DNA of 64,000 nt from Saksenaea vasiformis B4078 (lineage: Eukaryota > Mucoromycota > Mucoromycetes > Mucorales > Saksenaeaceae), in assembly GCA_000697055.1 (NCBI GenBank), contig JNDT01001341.1, positions 17,585-81,584 on the forward strand, given 5' to 3'. Below the pieces are notes generated by a model. It was not told the origin of the DNA and made no database searches. It saw nothing but the letters and a program-made list of their open reading frames with translations. The position numbers were made by a program, and so were the translations under genes. Positions 47,370-59,190 of this stretch are shown piece by piece (position 1 is the stretch's first letter; each line of letters begins with the position of its first letter).

Positions 47370-49400
47370 CTTTTCCTATGAATTTGCGTCTGTTTGAAAT
47401 CACTCGGCGTTACTTCCAGACGAACACTGCGTTTTGAAGTACGTATCTTTACGCTTATCCAATGAATAGTTCACTCTCGGACAATTGCAGTTTGTAGCAG
47501 AGTACTTCATGTTTACAGTGATAAATTTTTGAGTATCCTATTGGAAAGCATAAAAATCTCTTACGAAACTGAATTGTTCCAACTAAAGCAGTACGTCCTT
47601 TTGACGTTGAGACGATCCATTGCATCAGTGAAAGGTTTCTTTATGCCTTAACACGAGGTATTGAAACGTTTCTTTCTAGCAGTCCCGGTAAGGACGTCAA
47701 TTGATTACACCTACAAGGCTATTCATGTTTTCTGTCTGCTGTTCGGGCTGCATGACCTCTGACCCAAACAGTCTTGGCCGTGTGTGTAACTTACATCCAC
47801 ACTTAAGTAAGTAAACGTTGTCATAACCCAACATCAGTGATCTTTCCCTGATAGATCGCCAGACGTCGGATCGCTTCAAGCCCTCTGCAGATCGTCCCAC
47901 AATCGGCCACTCATGGATGCCGACGGCCCCTCCACCCGTCCCCACCGCTTCGGTGCGAGGCTGGGTCCCCGAGTTACCACAGGATTACCTCTTTGGGGGC
48001 TCAGATATCAAAGCATCTTTCATTTACTGACCATGAAATTATTTTTTATGCTGCCCGAGTAAATTTTGCGTCCAGAGGAACAAAGTTCATGTAGATTGAT
48101 TAATCTTCTGACATAAAATTGAGGTACTAATCACCGCATATTCAATTCTTCTTTAGCACTAAATTTGCTCTTCAGAGACGCAAGATTTACTTAGAGTAAC
48201 GTAAAAAATAGGTGAAAATTTGTATTTTTATTAATGACCGTAAGTGCTTCGTTGTTTAACATGTCCATTCTGGCCTGGTCTCGTAGATAAAGCAGAAGAA
48301 AACCTTGCGAGCAAAGGGAAAAAGGCAAAGCTACGGTATGCGATCTATGGGAAAGGGGGAAGCATAGAAATAATTCAATAAACAGTACAAGGTACTGCAG
48401 GGAACTTGAAGGGTTACAATGTCCGACAATTTATTGTGACCGTAAGCATGTATATCTATCCATCTATCTAAGCGATCGTAGAGAACGCCACCACAGAGAG
48501 ACGATTTGGGAACAGATGCCGTAAGGCTGAACAACACAGAAGATACTTGATTTGATGTGACAATGTCTGTCCCTCATGTGGAAGGCTAATATCGCGTCAA
48601 TTGCTGGCTGACACGAAATTTTCATCAAGGAGAACTGCCATGCAATTACTGGCCCTTATCTGTGTCATCATGCTACTAGCATACTGTTTATTGAATCACT
48701 TTTTACGCTACACTAAATAAATCTTGCGTCTCTGAAGAGACGTACTTTGAGTGTGGGCATAAAGCACTAACACGGCCAAGACGGTTCGGGACAGCGGTCA
48801 TGCAGCCTAAACGGCATGCAAAAAAAAATGAGTGATTCTGGATATGTAATAAAAGGTTGACATCCGCACCGGGGATGTTTGTACCAACAGAGCCAAAGAA
48901 GAAGAAAAAGAAGTGGTCTCTTTAAATATGCATCACTTTCCGTTATCTGAGACACCCTTTTCATGTGAGATAAAAGGAACCTATCTTCAACGCACTTTTT
49001 GCATGAGATGATGGAATCCTGTTTCTGAGTCAAAAGAACCCGATCAGTGATTCACCCCTTTGCATGAAACGATGATACCTTATCACGGACACCCCTTCCG
49101 CGGGAGATAAAGAAAAGTACCTTTCACACGCCCTTTGCATGAAATAAAAAAAAGCCGATCACTGATTCACGCTTTGTACGAGGCGATAGGACCCTACCTT
49201 TGAATCGAGCCCTATCTTCAACACGTCATCTCTACGAGACACAAACGCAACATGGAAGAGTATGACACGCAAATCATAACATCGGATGAACGTAAAAATA
49301 CGTACTTCGAAGTGCAAAGTTTATCTGGAAGTAACGCCGAATAATTTCAGATAGACGCAAAGTCATAGGAAAAACCTTGTAGTTTCCTAAATTGTAACGA
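47370..49400. repeat. 2-kb inverted repeat complex built from families 1 and 2
   Basis: The left edge, 47372-47475, is a family 2 terminus (plus). The right edge, 49295-49385, is the same sequence inverted. Inside are family 1 copy C in plus orientation (47640-48190), the AT-rich inverted arms (48175-48210 and 48700-48745), an inverted family 1 fragment (48990-48755, including CGGTTCGGGACAGCGGTCAT) and a degenerate tandem array (48935-49240). The two halves are reverse complements in their outer parts. It encodes no recognisable protein. The arrangement fits a foldback-type element or two copies inserted head to head. Confidence 0.7.
48935..49240 (-). repeat. Degenerate tandem array (about 45-bp units), inverted copy
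   Basis: Repeated themes TTTGCATGA(G/A)A, GATAAAAG, AACCCGATCA(G/C)TGATTCA and CTATCTTCAAC alternate at roughly 40-60 bp spacing. The same array occurs in opposite orientation at 58385-58670, between the same two repeat families. Confidence 0.65.
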
Positions 49401-50008
49401 GACGCTCAACCTGATAAGAAAGAGTTACTTCTCGCTGCTCGATATTGAATCTATGTATGATGTTGATGGCAAGTGGATCTTGCTGCGATCAGTTGAGATC
49501 GAGACATCACGAAAATCTATCCGAGATCTTTTCCATTTTAGTGGCTGCGCGAGTAAGGCGTGAAAAAACAACACCACCTGATTTGCTTCATTCTCCCATT
49601 GAATGGGCTAGACAGTATCTATAAATGGAATTATACCTTAGGTAACAGGAATAGCCTTCATCGTGATGGAAAAGGGAGCCGGTCATTCTATAAGTCATTA
49701 CAACAGCAACTCATGCATCCAGCAATCCAGAAAAGTATGCACGTACGGCGAATATTTGCTGCAGATGTATGCAGCTGCATATGTTCATTTTTTACGATGA
49801 TGTGATATCTCAACATGCGAACAAGTAATGAGTCTTACTTCCCCGATAACGGATGGCAGGCTAGGGATGACATGCCAAAGGGATAGGAGGTAGATGTCAC
49901 TGGAACCGTAGTTTCCCGGATTTCCGTTGGTAAACATCATCTTACGATGAAAGCGGAGGTCGAAGATGAGAAAATTTCGACGTTTCACACCTCTCTTCAA
50001 CATAGCCT
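49401..50008. other. Intergenic region upstream of desaturase
   Basis: No gene recognised (ORF 49560-49805 is short and featureless). The last 200 bp should contain the desaturase promoter. Confidence 0.5.
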
Positions 50009-51541
50009 ATGCCGCCCAACGTACAGCCAGAAGACCTTGAAACTCGTAAAATTATTACAGAGGAACAACTTCAGGCACGTCTGAAACAGGGCGATTGCTT
50101 GTTTGTCTATGAATCCAAAGTCTACAAGGTCGACCGATTCCTGGCCAAGCACCCTGGCGGAGAGCTGGCCATTCGCCATGTGCTTGGCAAAGATGTCACG
50201 GACGAAATTCGCTCGCTGCATCCGTCTTATGTTTATGAACGTATGCTGCGTTCCTTTTATGTTGCCGATTACCTTCCTGAATTTGCGCAAAGAGCATCCA
50301 CCGTCAAAATCACCAACTCAAGCAGTCAGGATAACGATGTCCAGGCGACGTGGGAGGGCGGCATGACCGTCAAAGCTTTCGACGACGCGATCGAACAGTT
50401 GCACCAAACCCATGCCGAAAATCTAGCTGCACATCGTAAAGCCCCAGTAGACTTGGATCTCGTACGCGTTCGCGAAGCGTTTCGGCGACTGGAGCAGGAA
50501 ATCTCAGATCGTGGCCTGTTCCAGTGCAACTACTGGTACTACGGCAAAGAGTGTTGCAGATACATCCTCTTTATTTACCTTTCACTATGGTTTGCGCTTG
50601 CTGGCTCTGAGACATGGCATTATCTGCTCAGCGCTGTATTTATGGCCTGTTTCTGGCATCAGTTGGTGTTCACTGCGCATGACGCTGGTCACAACGGAAT
50701 TACAGGCAAACTGGAGATCGATCACATCATAGGCGTCCTAATTGCCAACTTTATCGGTGGTCTAAGTCTAGGCTGGTGGAAAGACAATCACAACGTCCAT
50801 CATATCGTCACAAACCATCCTGAGCACGACCCAGATATCCAACATCTGCCATTTTTGGCCATCACCACCCGCTTTTTCAACGACCTCTATTCGACATACT
50901 ACAAACGCGTATTGAAATTTGATGCACCTGCACGTTTCTTTGTCAAATACCAGCATCACCTTTACTACCTCATCCTGTCCTTTGGTCGTTTCAACCTTCA
51001 CAGGCTCTCCTTCAACTACCTCTTTTTCGCGCCGCGCGTCCGAAACCGCGCCCTCGAACTTTCTGGCATCTGCGTCTTCTTCATCTGGTACAGCTATCTG
51101 CTGTCCTATTTACCCTCGTGGTCTATTCGCATAGCGTACATCTTCATCTCCTACATGCTCACCTTCCCACTGCACGTACAAATCACGCTGTCTCACTTTG
51201 GCATGTCGACGGAAGATTTTGGACCAAAAGAACCGTTCCCTGCGAAGATGCTGCGAACAACCATGGATGTTGACTGTCCAGAATGGTTCGATTGGTTTCA
51301 TGGTGGTCTGCAGTACCAAGCTATTCACCATTTGTTCCCTCGTTTACCACGTCATAACCTTCGCAAGTGCATCCCTCTTATCAAGGATTTCTGTGAAGAA
51401 GCAGGCCTGCACTATTACATGTACAACTTCTCTACCGGCAATGGCGTGATTCTCGGTGCGTTGAAGGCTGTAGCAGACCAGGTTCATTTGATGAACGACG
51501 TAGCCAAGTATAATGCTGGTGTCTGGTCTAATGAGCATTAA
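50009..51541 (+). CDS. Delta-8 sphingolipid desaturase (cytochrome b5 fusion)
   Basis: Introduces the delta-8 double bond into sphingoid long-chain bases of fungal glucosylceramides, at the ER membrane. A single intronless frame of 510 residues. The N-terminal cytochrome b5 domain has the heme-binding HPGG (FLAKHPGGELAIRH) and a second heme His (SLHPSY). The desaturase domain contains three histidine boxes: HDAGH, HNVHH and QYQAIHH, in which the leading His is replaced by Gln, the hallmark of front-end b5-fusion desaturases. Several hydrophobic spans surround them (YILFIYLSLWFALAG, IIGVLIANFIGGLSLGWW, IRIAYIFISYMLTFPLHV). The delta-8 assignment rests on overall resemblance to fungal sphingolipid desaturases; a delta-6 fatty acid desaturase is the main alternative. 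The intronless structure contrasts with its intron-rich neighbours. Confidence 0.92.
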   Translation: MPPNVQPEDLETRKIITEEQLQARLKQGDCLFVYESKVYKVDRFLAKHPGGELAIRHVLGKDVTDEIRSLHPSYVYERMLRSFYVADYLPEFAQRASTVKITNSSSQDNDVQATWEGGMTVKAFDDAIEQLHQTHAENLAAHRKAPVDLDLVRVREAFRRLEQEISDRGLFQCNYWYYGKECCRYILFIYLSLWFALAGSETWHYLLSAVFMACFWHQLVFTAHDAGHNGITGKLEIDHIIGVLIANFIGGLSLGWWKDNHNVHHIVTNHPEHDPDIQHLPFLAITTRFFNDLYSTYYKRVLKFDAPARFFVKYQHHLYYLILSFGRFNLHRLSFNYLFFAPRVRNRALELSGICVFFIWYSYLLSYLPSWSIRIAYIFISYMLTFPLHVQITLSHFGMSTEDFGPKEPFPAKMLRTTMDVDCPEWFDWFHGGLQYQAIHHLFPRLPRHNLRKCIPLIKDFCEEAGLHYYMYNFSTGNGVILGALKAVADQVHLMNDVAKYNAGVWSNEH

Positions 51542-51662
51542 TCTATCGAAAATAATAAACGGAGAACAAAAGAAGGGGGAAGAAACCGATTGGTCCTCAT
51601 AAAGGTGGACGAGAACAATGAGGTTGTGGCACATTTGCTCCCTTTTTGTTTTTTCTTCCCAG

Positions 51663-52366
51663 ATGATGATCATACAAAGGTTAAGATCCACTCACCCAAT
51701 TCAACGAATTCATCTGTGGAATGCCTTGATTGGTGTAATTGTCGTCGGTTTGTTGATAGGCGTCGCAACCAATATTCGTTCATTCATTTCGCAAGGCGCT
51801 GCCTTGGCTGGTTTCGGTAACTCAGAAAAGTACATGGGAAAAGTACACTGACTCCTAATGTCTAAGGCAACTACAATACCTTCGCCTATCCTGCGACATA
51901 TGTCTACATGCTTATACCTGCTGTTTGTTCCGTTGTCTATAGCATCATCTTAGCGTTGGATGCGAGTCCTCAGTATAGATCATGGCAACCGTCAAAAACA
52001 CTGATGAGCTCCATTGCCCTGACTGCAGGCACTGTCTTCCTTTCCGCCGTGCTTCCCGCTGTACCAGGTGCTGACGTGATCACTGACCCTGACAGTGCAT
52101 TACAGTGTACCTGGAAAGGTTACATGCAGTGGCGCGTCACCTTTGCCAATCCCGACATATATCCATGGGTGGTGAACATGGATAAAGCATGTGCCATGCT
52201 GCAAGTAGCAGACGCTTTTGCTTGGATACTTTGCATCGGCTGGTTAGCATTAGTCGCTCTTTACTTCCGTGCATCTCGTCGTCATCAAAGCCAAGGGAAG
52301 CAAGCTCCATGGCCCTTAGCAACGTTAAGCCGTGGCGAAAAAGAACTCACAACCACAACATATTGA
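51663..52366 (+). CDS. Four-TM MARVEL-like membrane protein
   Basis: Exons 51663-51816 and 51867-52366 (51-nt... intron about 50 nt) give 217 residues. Hydrophobic segments: LWNALIGVIVVGLLIGVAT, YMLIPAVCSVVYSIILAL, SIALTAGTVFLSAVLPAV and AFAWILCIGWLALVALYF, with an aromatic ATYVY and a Cys-Trp-Lys (CTWKGYMQW) loop between TM3 and TM4. The topology and size fit MARVEL-type proteins of the plasma membrane or secretory pathway, but no diagnostic motif proves it. The tail is basic then acidic (SRRHQSQGK... EKELTTTTY). Starts 120 bp after the desaturase stop on the same strand and converges with BRCA2, only 72 bp between stops. An earlier Met at 51618 is possible but gives an unusual N-terminus. 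Confidence 0.7.
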
Positions 52367-52437
52367 TAATAAACAATGTACATATACATTTCTTTTACTT
52401 AGAAATATGTATTAATCTCTACGTATTTACACTTGTT

Positions 52438-55400
52438 TCACCTATGCATCAATTCATCAACCAGTTGATGCATCATTGCCACATCCTCAGGATGGCTATG
52501 AAATCATAAAATCAGCAAGAAAAAGTCTAGGGATAGCACCAGTACAATACCTCTGACTCCATTGACGCACACTTTGTATTGCCTTCTGTTGTGATTCGAC
52601 AGAGGATCGCTTTATGCTAATCTCTGTCTCGTCCGTCGCGCGCATATGCGCCACCTTGTACTTGTTGTCGTACGTATCATAGCGCAAGTTAAGAAAGCCG
52701 ATAACCTACATATCCGCGTCAACATTTTGATGCTGCGAAAGATATCAATCTGACCTGGCCACAGAGGTCGCCAAGGGGTCGTCTAGCGAGCCGTAACTTG
52801 ATCTGACAAAGTGCCATGCTATCATCTGTTGTAAGCAATGTCTGAAACCAAAGACTTCGACCCGTTCCTCGTCTCTCTAGCGTGGGATTACTCATATCTA
52901 GGTCCATCATTCTCATAAGATACAGCAGTAGTAAAAGAATTATTAGCTTACATAAAACGAGGACAGCCATGTCGATATCAGCGGTTTGGTCCACAGTACT
53001 AAGATCACTGCACCGAGTTACCTGCCGTAATACATATGCTGGAGTGGTGGACTGTTTGTCGACAGGGACAGACTCCCATCGAGTCAATCGAGTCGTTTTA
53101 AGATATAATCCAGGATATCGTTTCATTTTTGGCGAGTAGGGCTGAACAAAGAAGATTCTAAACCGATGCCCTTCGGTAATATCGCTATACGCGAGTTCGT
53201 TCGTGTTGGACATTAGGAGCGTGCAGATCGGTGGTGATGGCTGTTTGGATGACGGGTGGCTATCGCAGATACGAACTTTGAAATGGCAGGAAACTGTGCG
53301 TTGTCGGGTCGCAGTCGACTGTTCCGCATTCTGTGGCGCCTGTAAACTATCATCCAGATCGGCTGCCGTGAAATTGGGTATCCAGCCGTTGCCCACGCCA
53401 TGTTTACTGTACATCAGTTCATGCCTCACTTCTTCTTCTTCGCGGGCGGTCCGCGTCATCGCTGTTCCATCTGCGAAAGTTTCTGTGTATAATAATGGGT
53501 ATTTCCGGCAAATAATCACATCGATTGCAGTAACCATGCCTCCATCTTCAAATAATGAAGAAAGAGTTCGTGTGATAAGCCTATTGCGATGATATCCTAG
53601 TTTAGCGTCCCATGCAGCTGGAACACAGCCATTGGCTGAAATAGATAATAGCGAACCGGCACCACTGCTTGTCAATGGCGAACGAGCTGTTCGATCACCA
53701 ACTAACTGCAGCTCTATGTTAAATGAAGGCTGGTAAAGTACTGTACGCGTACCTGCGCTCCCGTGATCGAAAGTTTATGACCTATTTTCAGCTTCCCACT
53801 GGCAATAGCCTTGTCTATCCTTGCGTCCACACAAGCAGATATCTGATACCAGCCATCCGTTAACTGCAGATGGTGCCTGTTTCCTACAAGAAGCAAATAA
53901 GAACTGGTGTACGTCTGAAACAGCTACCTACTTGAAGTCGCTATATCTGTTTGTGGTAAGGTAGCAGTGTTATTGCTCGGTCGTATGACATCTGCAACGG
54001 CCAAGATCATATGTTTCGTGGATATATCGTCTTGTTCGATCATCCGCTTTATCACTGAACGTTGGCCTAGATTCACCTCGCGCTCGTAACTATTATAGTT
54101 CGTTCATCTTCTTTCCCACGCTGTTATGCCTGAACTCACCGGTACAACAGCTGTTCAAGAATTTCTGTACGACTCCAACGCTCTCTACACCGGTCAGGAA
54201 AAGATCGTACCATGCAGGCAATCTTCCATACGATCCACCCGTAATGATTTGATACCCATCCTTCAGGAATCAGATGTGTGAGTGCGCCACCGTTTATCAT
54301 GTCTTTTTCAGCTTCCTGCGGCCCCCACCCGTCAAAAGTATATAACTTTGCATTGTTTGCCGTTATATGAAGGATATCATCAGAACTAAAGAAAGGTATG
54401 TTAACCGACCATTGGGTTAATATTAATATATACGCCTACATTCCCATGCTTTTGAGATCTTTTTTTGTATACATTAGTGGCTTTCCTAAGCTACGAAGTT
54501 GTTTTCGTGACGTTGGAGCTAGACATGACAATAGGAGTTGGTACGATTCTGGTTACGCTTACGAGTACTACTTACGGTTTACGTCAAATACGCATGGACC
54601 CTTCGCTGAAACAGAAGATGGCTGACTTTTCCGCAAAGCGGCTTTGGTTAATTCAAGTTTGGAGGAAATGATTGGAGACTTGAACGGCTGTAGCTTCCTT
54701 GAAGTATTGGCCCGTTTTTTGGAAGGGAGAGAAGGGATTTGCTGGGACTTGGGGAGAGAACTAGCAGCAAGTGGATGCATACTTTCATATGAACGCTTTT
54801 TGCCGACCGTTTCTTTTAAGGGTAATCGATGTAACTCATCGGGTACCTCGTTACTGTTCAAAGAAGGTATTTTGAAAGAATTTGATTTCTCTGTATCTTT
54901 ACTGAACAACGCAGCTGCTCGTTGTTTAGCTTCTTCAGATACAGTGATTGCCGTTTTACCGCCGCCAACACGAAATCCACCGTACTGAGATAGGACATTT
55001 TCGTGATTGAGATTGGGCAAGGCGGATTGCTCCGCGGTCTGTTTCTGCTCTTCATATGTTATAGTATTATTTTTAATTTCGTCCCGGGGAATCGCTGGCT
55101 GTGACGACAGATCTTTGGTCGTTTGCTGCGTGGAAGATGTATCATGGTTTCCATCATTTTCTGGTTTAAGTAATGCCATTGCATTACGAATTGCTGCAGC
55201 ACTTGGAGGTTTAAGTGGTTTTCCTGCTGCTGTAGTGAACATATTCGTTGGTGGTATATCTTTCACTTCTCGATCCGGTGCTTTTGCTGATTGGTGTTCT
55301 ACATCTTGAGCAAACATAGCCAGCGCTTTTTTCCGCGCTTCGTTGCCTGTATTTAACTTCTGCTTGCTGCCGGCGGTCATAAATCCTCCAAATTTGTTCA

Positions 55401-56068
55401 AGTTGAATTCGACCTGCTCGGGATCCATCTGATCGGATACAGATTTATCATTCTCGCAGGGCGTCCCTGGAGAGTCGTCGATATCGCTTGTCGTAGCTTC
55501 CTTGCTTTCTACACCTTGCACCATCGATAGTAAATCCACGTCAAATTCGATCCACATATCATCTTCATCTTCATCAATCGATTTATTTGTGGCGGGTTTG
55601 GGCGGTTTCGTGGGCAACTGTTTACATGTAATGGAAAGTTTTTCATGAATAGCTAAGAGGTGACAATAGTTAATAAGAACCCTTTTAGCTATTAGACGAA
55701 CCTTCTTTACACACTTTATCGTCATAAACCAATGACGGTCGTTGATTAGAAACTTCTTGTAGCGTTCGTCGCGCATGAGACTTTACTGCTGCGCTTCTTT
55801 GTGGTATCGCATCGGTATGCACTTGAAATGCGTTTTCTTTTCCAGTACGGAAAGTGTTGCTCGGGTGTTTCCCATCACTGAGAGCGTGATGTAACTGAGT
55901 CCGTAATACATGTAAATTCAAATGATTCACGTACGTTTCACTTACATGAATGTCCCTGGCACGCGATTCGACAGAAACGATATTTTGAAGAAGCTGATCG
56001 CGAAAACCTTGAGAAAGGTTCTCCCAGTCATCAGGGAAATCTTCAGAATCACCACTGATATCCGTCAT
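52438..56068 (-). CDS. BRCA2: BRCA2 homologue (Rad51 mediator)
   Basis: Loads Rad51 onto RPA-coated ssDNA in homologous recombination. Start 56068 (MTDISGDSEDFPDDWENL). Exon 1 joins at a GTGTGT donor to the exon starting near 55617. Three BRC-type repeats: FMTAGSKQKLN...KALAMF (55383-55312), FTTAAGKPLKP...AMALL (55239-55167) and FRVGGGKTAITVS...AAALF (54975-54904). The helical DSS1-binding domain follows (54500-54100) with RSLGKPLMYTKKDLKSMGM, ITANNAKLY, EGWVSNHYGWIVWKIACM and TEILEQLLYRYEREV. OB1 has DGWYQISACVDARIDKAI, KLSITGAQLVGD and WDAKLGYH. Later OB folds include RYPGLYLKTTRLTRWESVP and LNLRYDTYDNKYKVAHMRA. The last exon ends DVAMMHQLVDELMHR at 52438. Middle introns are approximate; an OB2 Tower insertion was not identified. 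About 900-1000 residues, much shorter than human BRCA2 and nearer fungal Brh2. Confidence 0.95.
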
Positions 56069-56245
56069 CTATGAGAAGAGAAAGGGGGGAGCAATGCAGA
56101 GGCTGTCTCGCTCAGACAGAAATGTTGATAATGCGCAATCGGGGATTAGACCCTTTTTTTTTTGTTACTGTGTTCAGTGATGCTTTTACGCCTTAACTTC
56201 CACCGAAGTATTTTTGGTATGCAAATATATAGAAAGTACTATGCT

Positions 56246-58022
56246 TTACACGTATATTTTATATAGACCATCCACGATACCTTCCAATTCCCGGTCTTCT
56301 TCTGGCCTTAATTCTCGCATATTATTACTATCTGCTACTTTGGTACTAGGTCCCGAAAAGGCCATTTCCTTCTCGGATTTTGTATCATCCGCTGAACGTG
56401 GCGCGTAGCATGCTGCTTCCCTTGATAATTTACCGATTGATGAAAATTTCTCTTTCGTATACGCCTGAAGATCCGAGTACGTCTTCTTCAAAGTATCGAA
56501 TGATCCTTCCTTCCCTACCGGTCGAGCAGGCCATTCAATCGATGCTGGCTTGACAAGAAGAACAGATATTAATAATAGCTAGAGAAACAATGTCAGAGTT
56601 TCACGAAAGAGCAACGGATATGTCATACCGCAGGATAACATATTAATGAAAGGTTGGTCACATAATATATAATGTTATCACTCGTATATCCAAAGACAAA
56701 CAAGATCGCCAAACGCCAAACGTACAACATCTTCTGGACAACCTGAAGTATATCAATCAATATAAATCCTGATGTTTCACGGTATAGTGGGTACCTTGTA
56801 AGCTTCCCAATGTTTTAGTCGAGCTCGTTCATGAACAAATGTCGCCGATACTTGCGGGTGCCAGCACGTCCAGGTAAAGGAAAATAGGGATGCACCAAAG
56901 AAGATTTGAGTACACTCAGAGGATTGCCATAAGCATTCCTTTTCTCCGAATCGATGCGAATACGGGACAAGGCAAGATATCGCTTGAACCACGTGCTTTA
57001 TCAACGCAATCTCCTGCTTCGCGATATCATGTAACATTTCCACAGCTAGATCGCTCAGTCGCTCGTCGTGACACCTTGCTATGGATTGTATAACCACTTC
57101 TGTGATGTTGAAAACATGTGACTTGATGTTTGTTAATAGCTGTATAGATATTTTAAATGGAGGAGCGGGATATAAGGATGCTAAATAGATCATCGCTTCA
57201 GTCTATGCTCTCTTTGATCCTCCCATGTTACTCACCGTAAAGACATATTAAAAATGTTGCCATATGTAAAATAAACCAAAGGATTCCATGGAACCAGTAC
57301 TGATACTTTGATGGTTTTTGTGGCGGTTTTGTTTCGAGGCTATGTCGTATCCTTTCATTTATGCGTCGCTGTCGTAATGCTGATTTTTGTTGTTCAACCA
57401 GTTCGTCCACTATGCCCTGGCAATCGTTACACAAAGGGTATTTCGCATGTAATGACGCTTTATACTGATCGGCTGTATTCACGCTATAGAGATACTGGGG
57501 ATCCTGTAGTGTCGTGATAAGAAAAAGAGTGCGAAAAATGGGAATTGATCACTTACAGTCTCATCCCGAATATATTCACTCATGATTTGATATATCAAAG
57601 TCTGGTTTTGTTGACAACTTTCGCAGATTGTCCGTGATGGAGGTTTACGATAGCCACGACTAGGCGCAACTTTTGATAGGAAGTGAGCGATCGTATCAAA
57701 AATACTCATGGCTCCATGGTACCTGGATGGTTGAGAGAAGCATCGTACATGACAGGCAATGTGTCTACAATTTCGCCGTGCTGCAGGTGCCAATTATCAG
57801 TTTTATTGTGTTAGCGATAGTTGTCCTTGCCTCATCTTTTATGTTTGTATTTTCGCAAATGTTGCAGTACCAGTATGTTTCCGTTTGCTTACTTCCGGGC
57901 AACAGGTAAGAATCTTGGTTGCAGAACCAACAATTGACTTTTACTGGCAGATCGGTAACACCCAAAAGACCGAGTAATATGGTCCTCCATGAAGGTCGAT
58001 TGTGTGTTACGTGTTTATTCAT
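56246..58022 (-). CDS. Ima1/SAMP1-like inner nuclear membrane protein
   Basis: Ima1-family proteins sit in the inner nuclear membrane and contribute to chromatin tethering and nuclear-cytoskeletal links. Start 58022 (MNKHVTHNRPSW). The N-terminal zinc domain has VNCWFCNQDSYLLPGS and YWYCNICENTN (first CxxC pairs). The second exon has TICESCQQNQTLIYQIMSEY and the third KYPLCNDCQGIVDELVEQQ followed by a Lys/Arg-rich stretch, all Ima1_N hallmarks. Membrane segments follow (FHGILWFILHMATFLICLY, an IFFGASLFSFTWTCW block, LYVWRLAILFVFGYT and LLLISVLLV). The C-terminal tail is polar and ends DGLYKIYV. Six exons; the first junction (57770-57715) needs either a GTAGAC donor with a 46-nt intron or a GC donor, so about 20 residues there are uncertain. 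Lies 178 bp upstream of BRCA2 on the same strand. Confidence 0.88.
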
Positions 58023-58189
58023 CGAGCCAAGAAAGAAAATAGAATAAAAAACATTTTCAGCTCCTTTTGCATCGGCGATTTGACTCAAGTCACGTCCCAC
58101 ATCGTATCGTGGAGAGTCTAATGTTCTCATCCATAGAGCCGTATCAGGTATGTCATTTTTGCGAAGCTATGTCGGGTGTTGCTACAATA

Positions 58190-59190
58190 GAAAACTATTG
58201 GCTTTTTCCCATGACTTTGCCTCTATTCGAAGATATTTGACGTTACTTCCAGATAAACTCTGCGCTTTGAAGTCTGTCTTTTTACGTTCATCCAATTCTA
58301 TGAGTCGCGTGTCATACTCCTTCATGTTACGTTTGAGCCATTGATAGCCTCCCATTACCTAAGGCAGAGACAGAATTTCATTATCTCGTGCAAAGGATAT
58401 GTTAAAGATAGGACCCGATTATTCCGTGGTAAACGTAGGATTCTTTGTCTCATACAAAAGGCGTGGCAATGATCGGATTTTCTTACATCGTGCCAAAAAG
58501 TGTGTTATCTCACGCGGAAAGCGTGGCGGTGATAGGGTACCATCGATTCATGCAAGGGACGTATCAGTGATCGGGTTCTTTTGACTCATGCAAACGGTGT
58601 CTCATGCAAAAAGTGAGTTGAAGATAGGTGCCTTTTACCTCACACAAAAAGAATGTCACAGATAACTGAAAGTGTTGCATATTTAAAGGGACCACTTCTT
58701 TTTCCTTTTTTTTTCCTTCTTCTTTGGCTCTGTTGGTACAAACATCCCCGGTACGGATGTCAACCTTTTATTACATATCCAGGATCACTCTTTTCTGTAT
58801 GCCGTTTAGGCTGCATGACCGCTGTCCCGAACCGTCTTGGCCGTGTTGGTGCTTTATGCCCACACTCAAAGTACGTAAACGTTTTCACACACAATCAGTA
58901 TTGCTCATCTCCCACAATAGATTTCCAGACGCTGTATCGTCCCAAGTCCTCTGCACGCCGTTCAAAAATGGCCGCTCCCAAGCCTAGGGTTTCCCCAACC
59001 TCTCGCCTCCCCCACCGAATCAGGTACGGGGCTTTGACCCCCGTTGATGGGCGGAATTACCCTTCGGGGTGAGTGAAAAGATATCAAATCAAGTTTCATT
59101 TACTAACCACGAATTATTTTTTATACTGCTCGAGTAAATTTTGCGTCCGCTAAAGGTGAAGTTCATGTAACTTGATTGATCTTCAGACGA
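58190..59190 (+). repeat. Repeat copy D: family 2 terminus, tandem array, family 1 body
   Basis: The most complete copy of the composite element. 58203-58310 is the family 2 terminus. 58385-58670 is a degenerate tandem array (CTCATGCAAAAAG, GTGATCGGGTT themes). 58680-59190 is the family 1 body, with TTTAAAGGGACC, CTTTGGCTCTG, CATCCCCGGTACGGATGTC, CTGTCCCGAACCGTCTTGG and a tail TAAATTTTGCGTCC. No coding capacity recognised. Confidence 0.75.

Noticed and set aside
51618..51851. Earlier start (MRLWHICSLF) for the four-TM protein
   Set aside because: The downstream Met at 51663 gives a cleaner cytosolic N-terminus, and the upstream part looks like 5' UTR; left open at low weight.
58385..58670. 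Tandem array as a CRISPR
   Set aside because: Eukaryotic context, units strongly diverged, no regular spacers and no cas genes.
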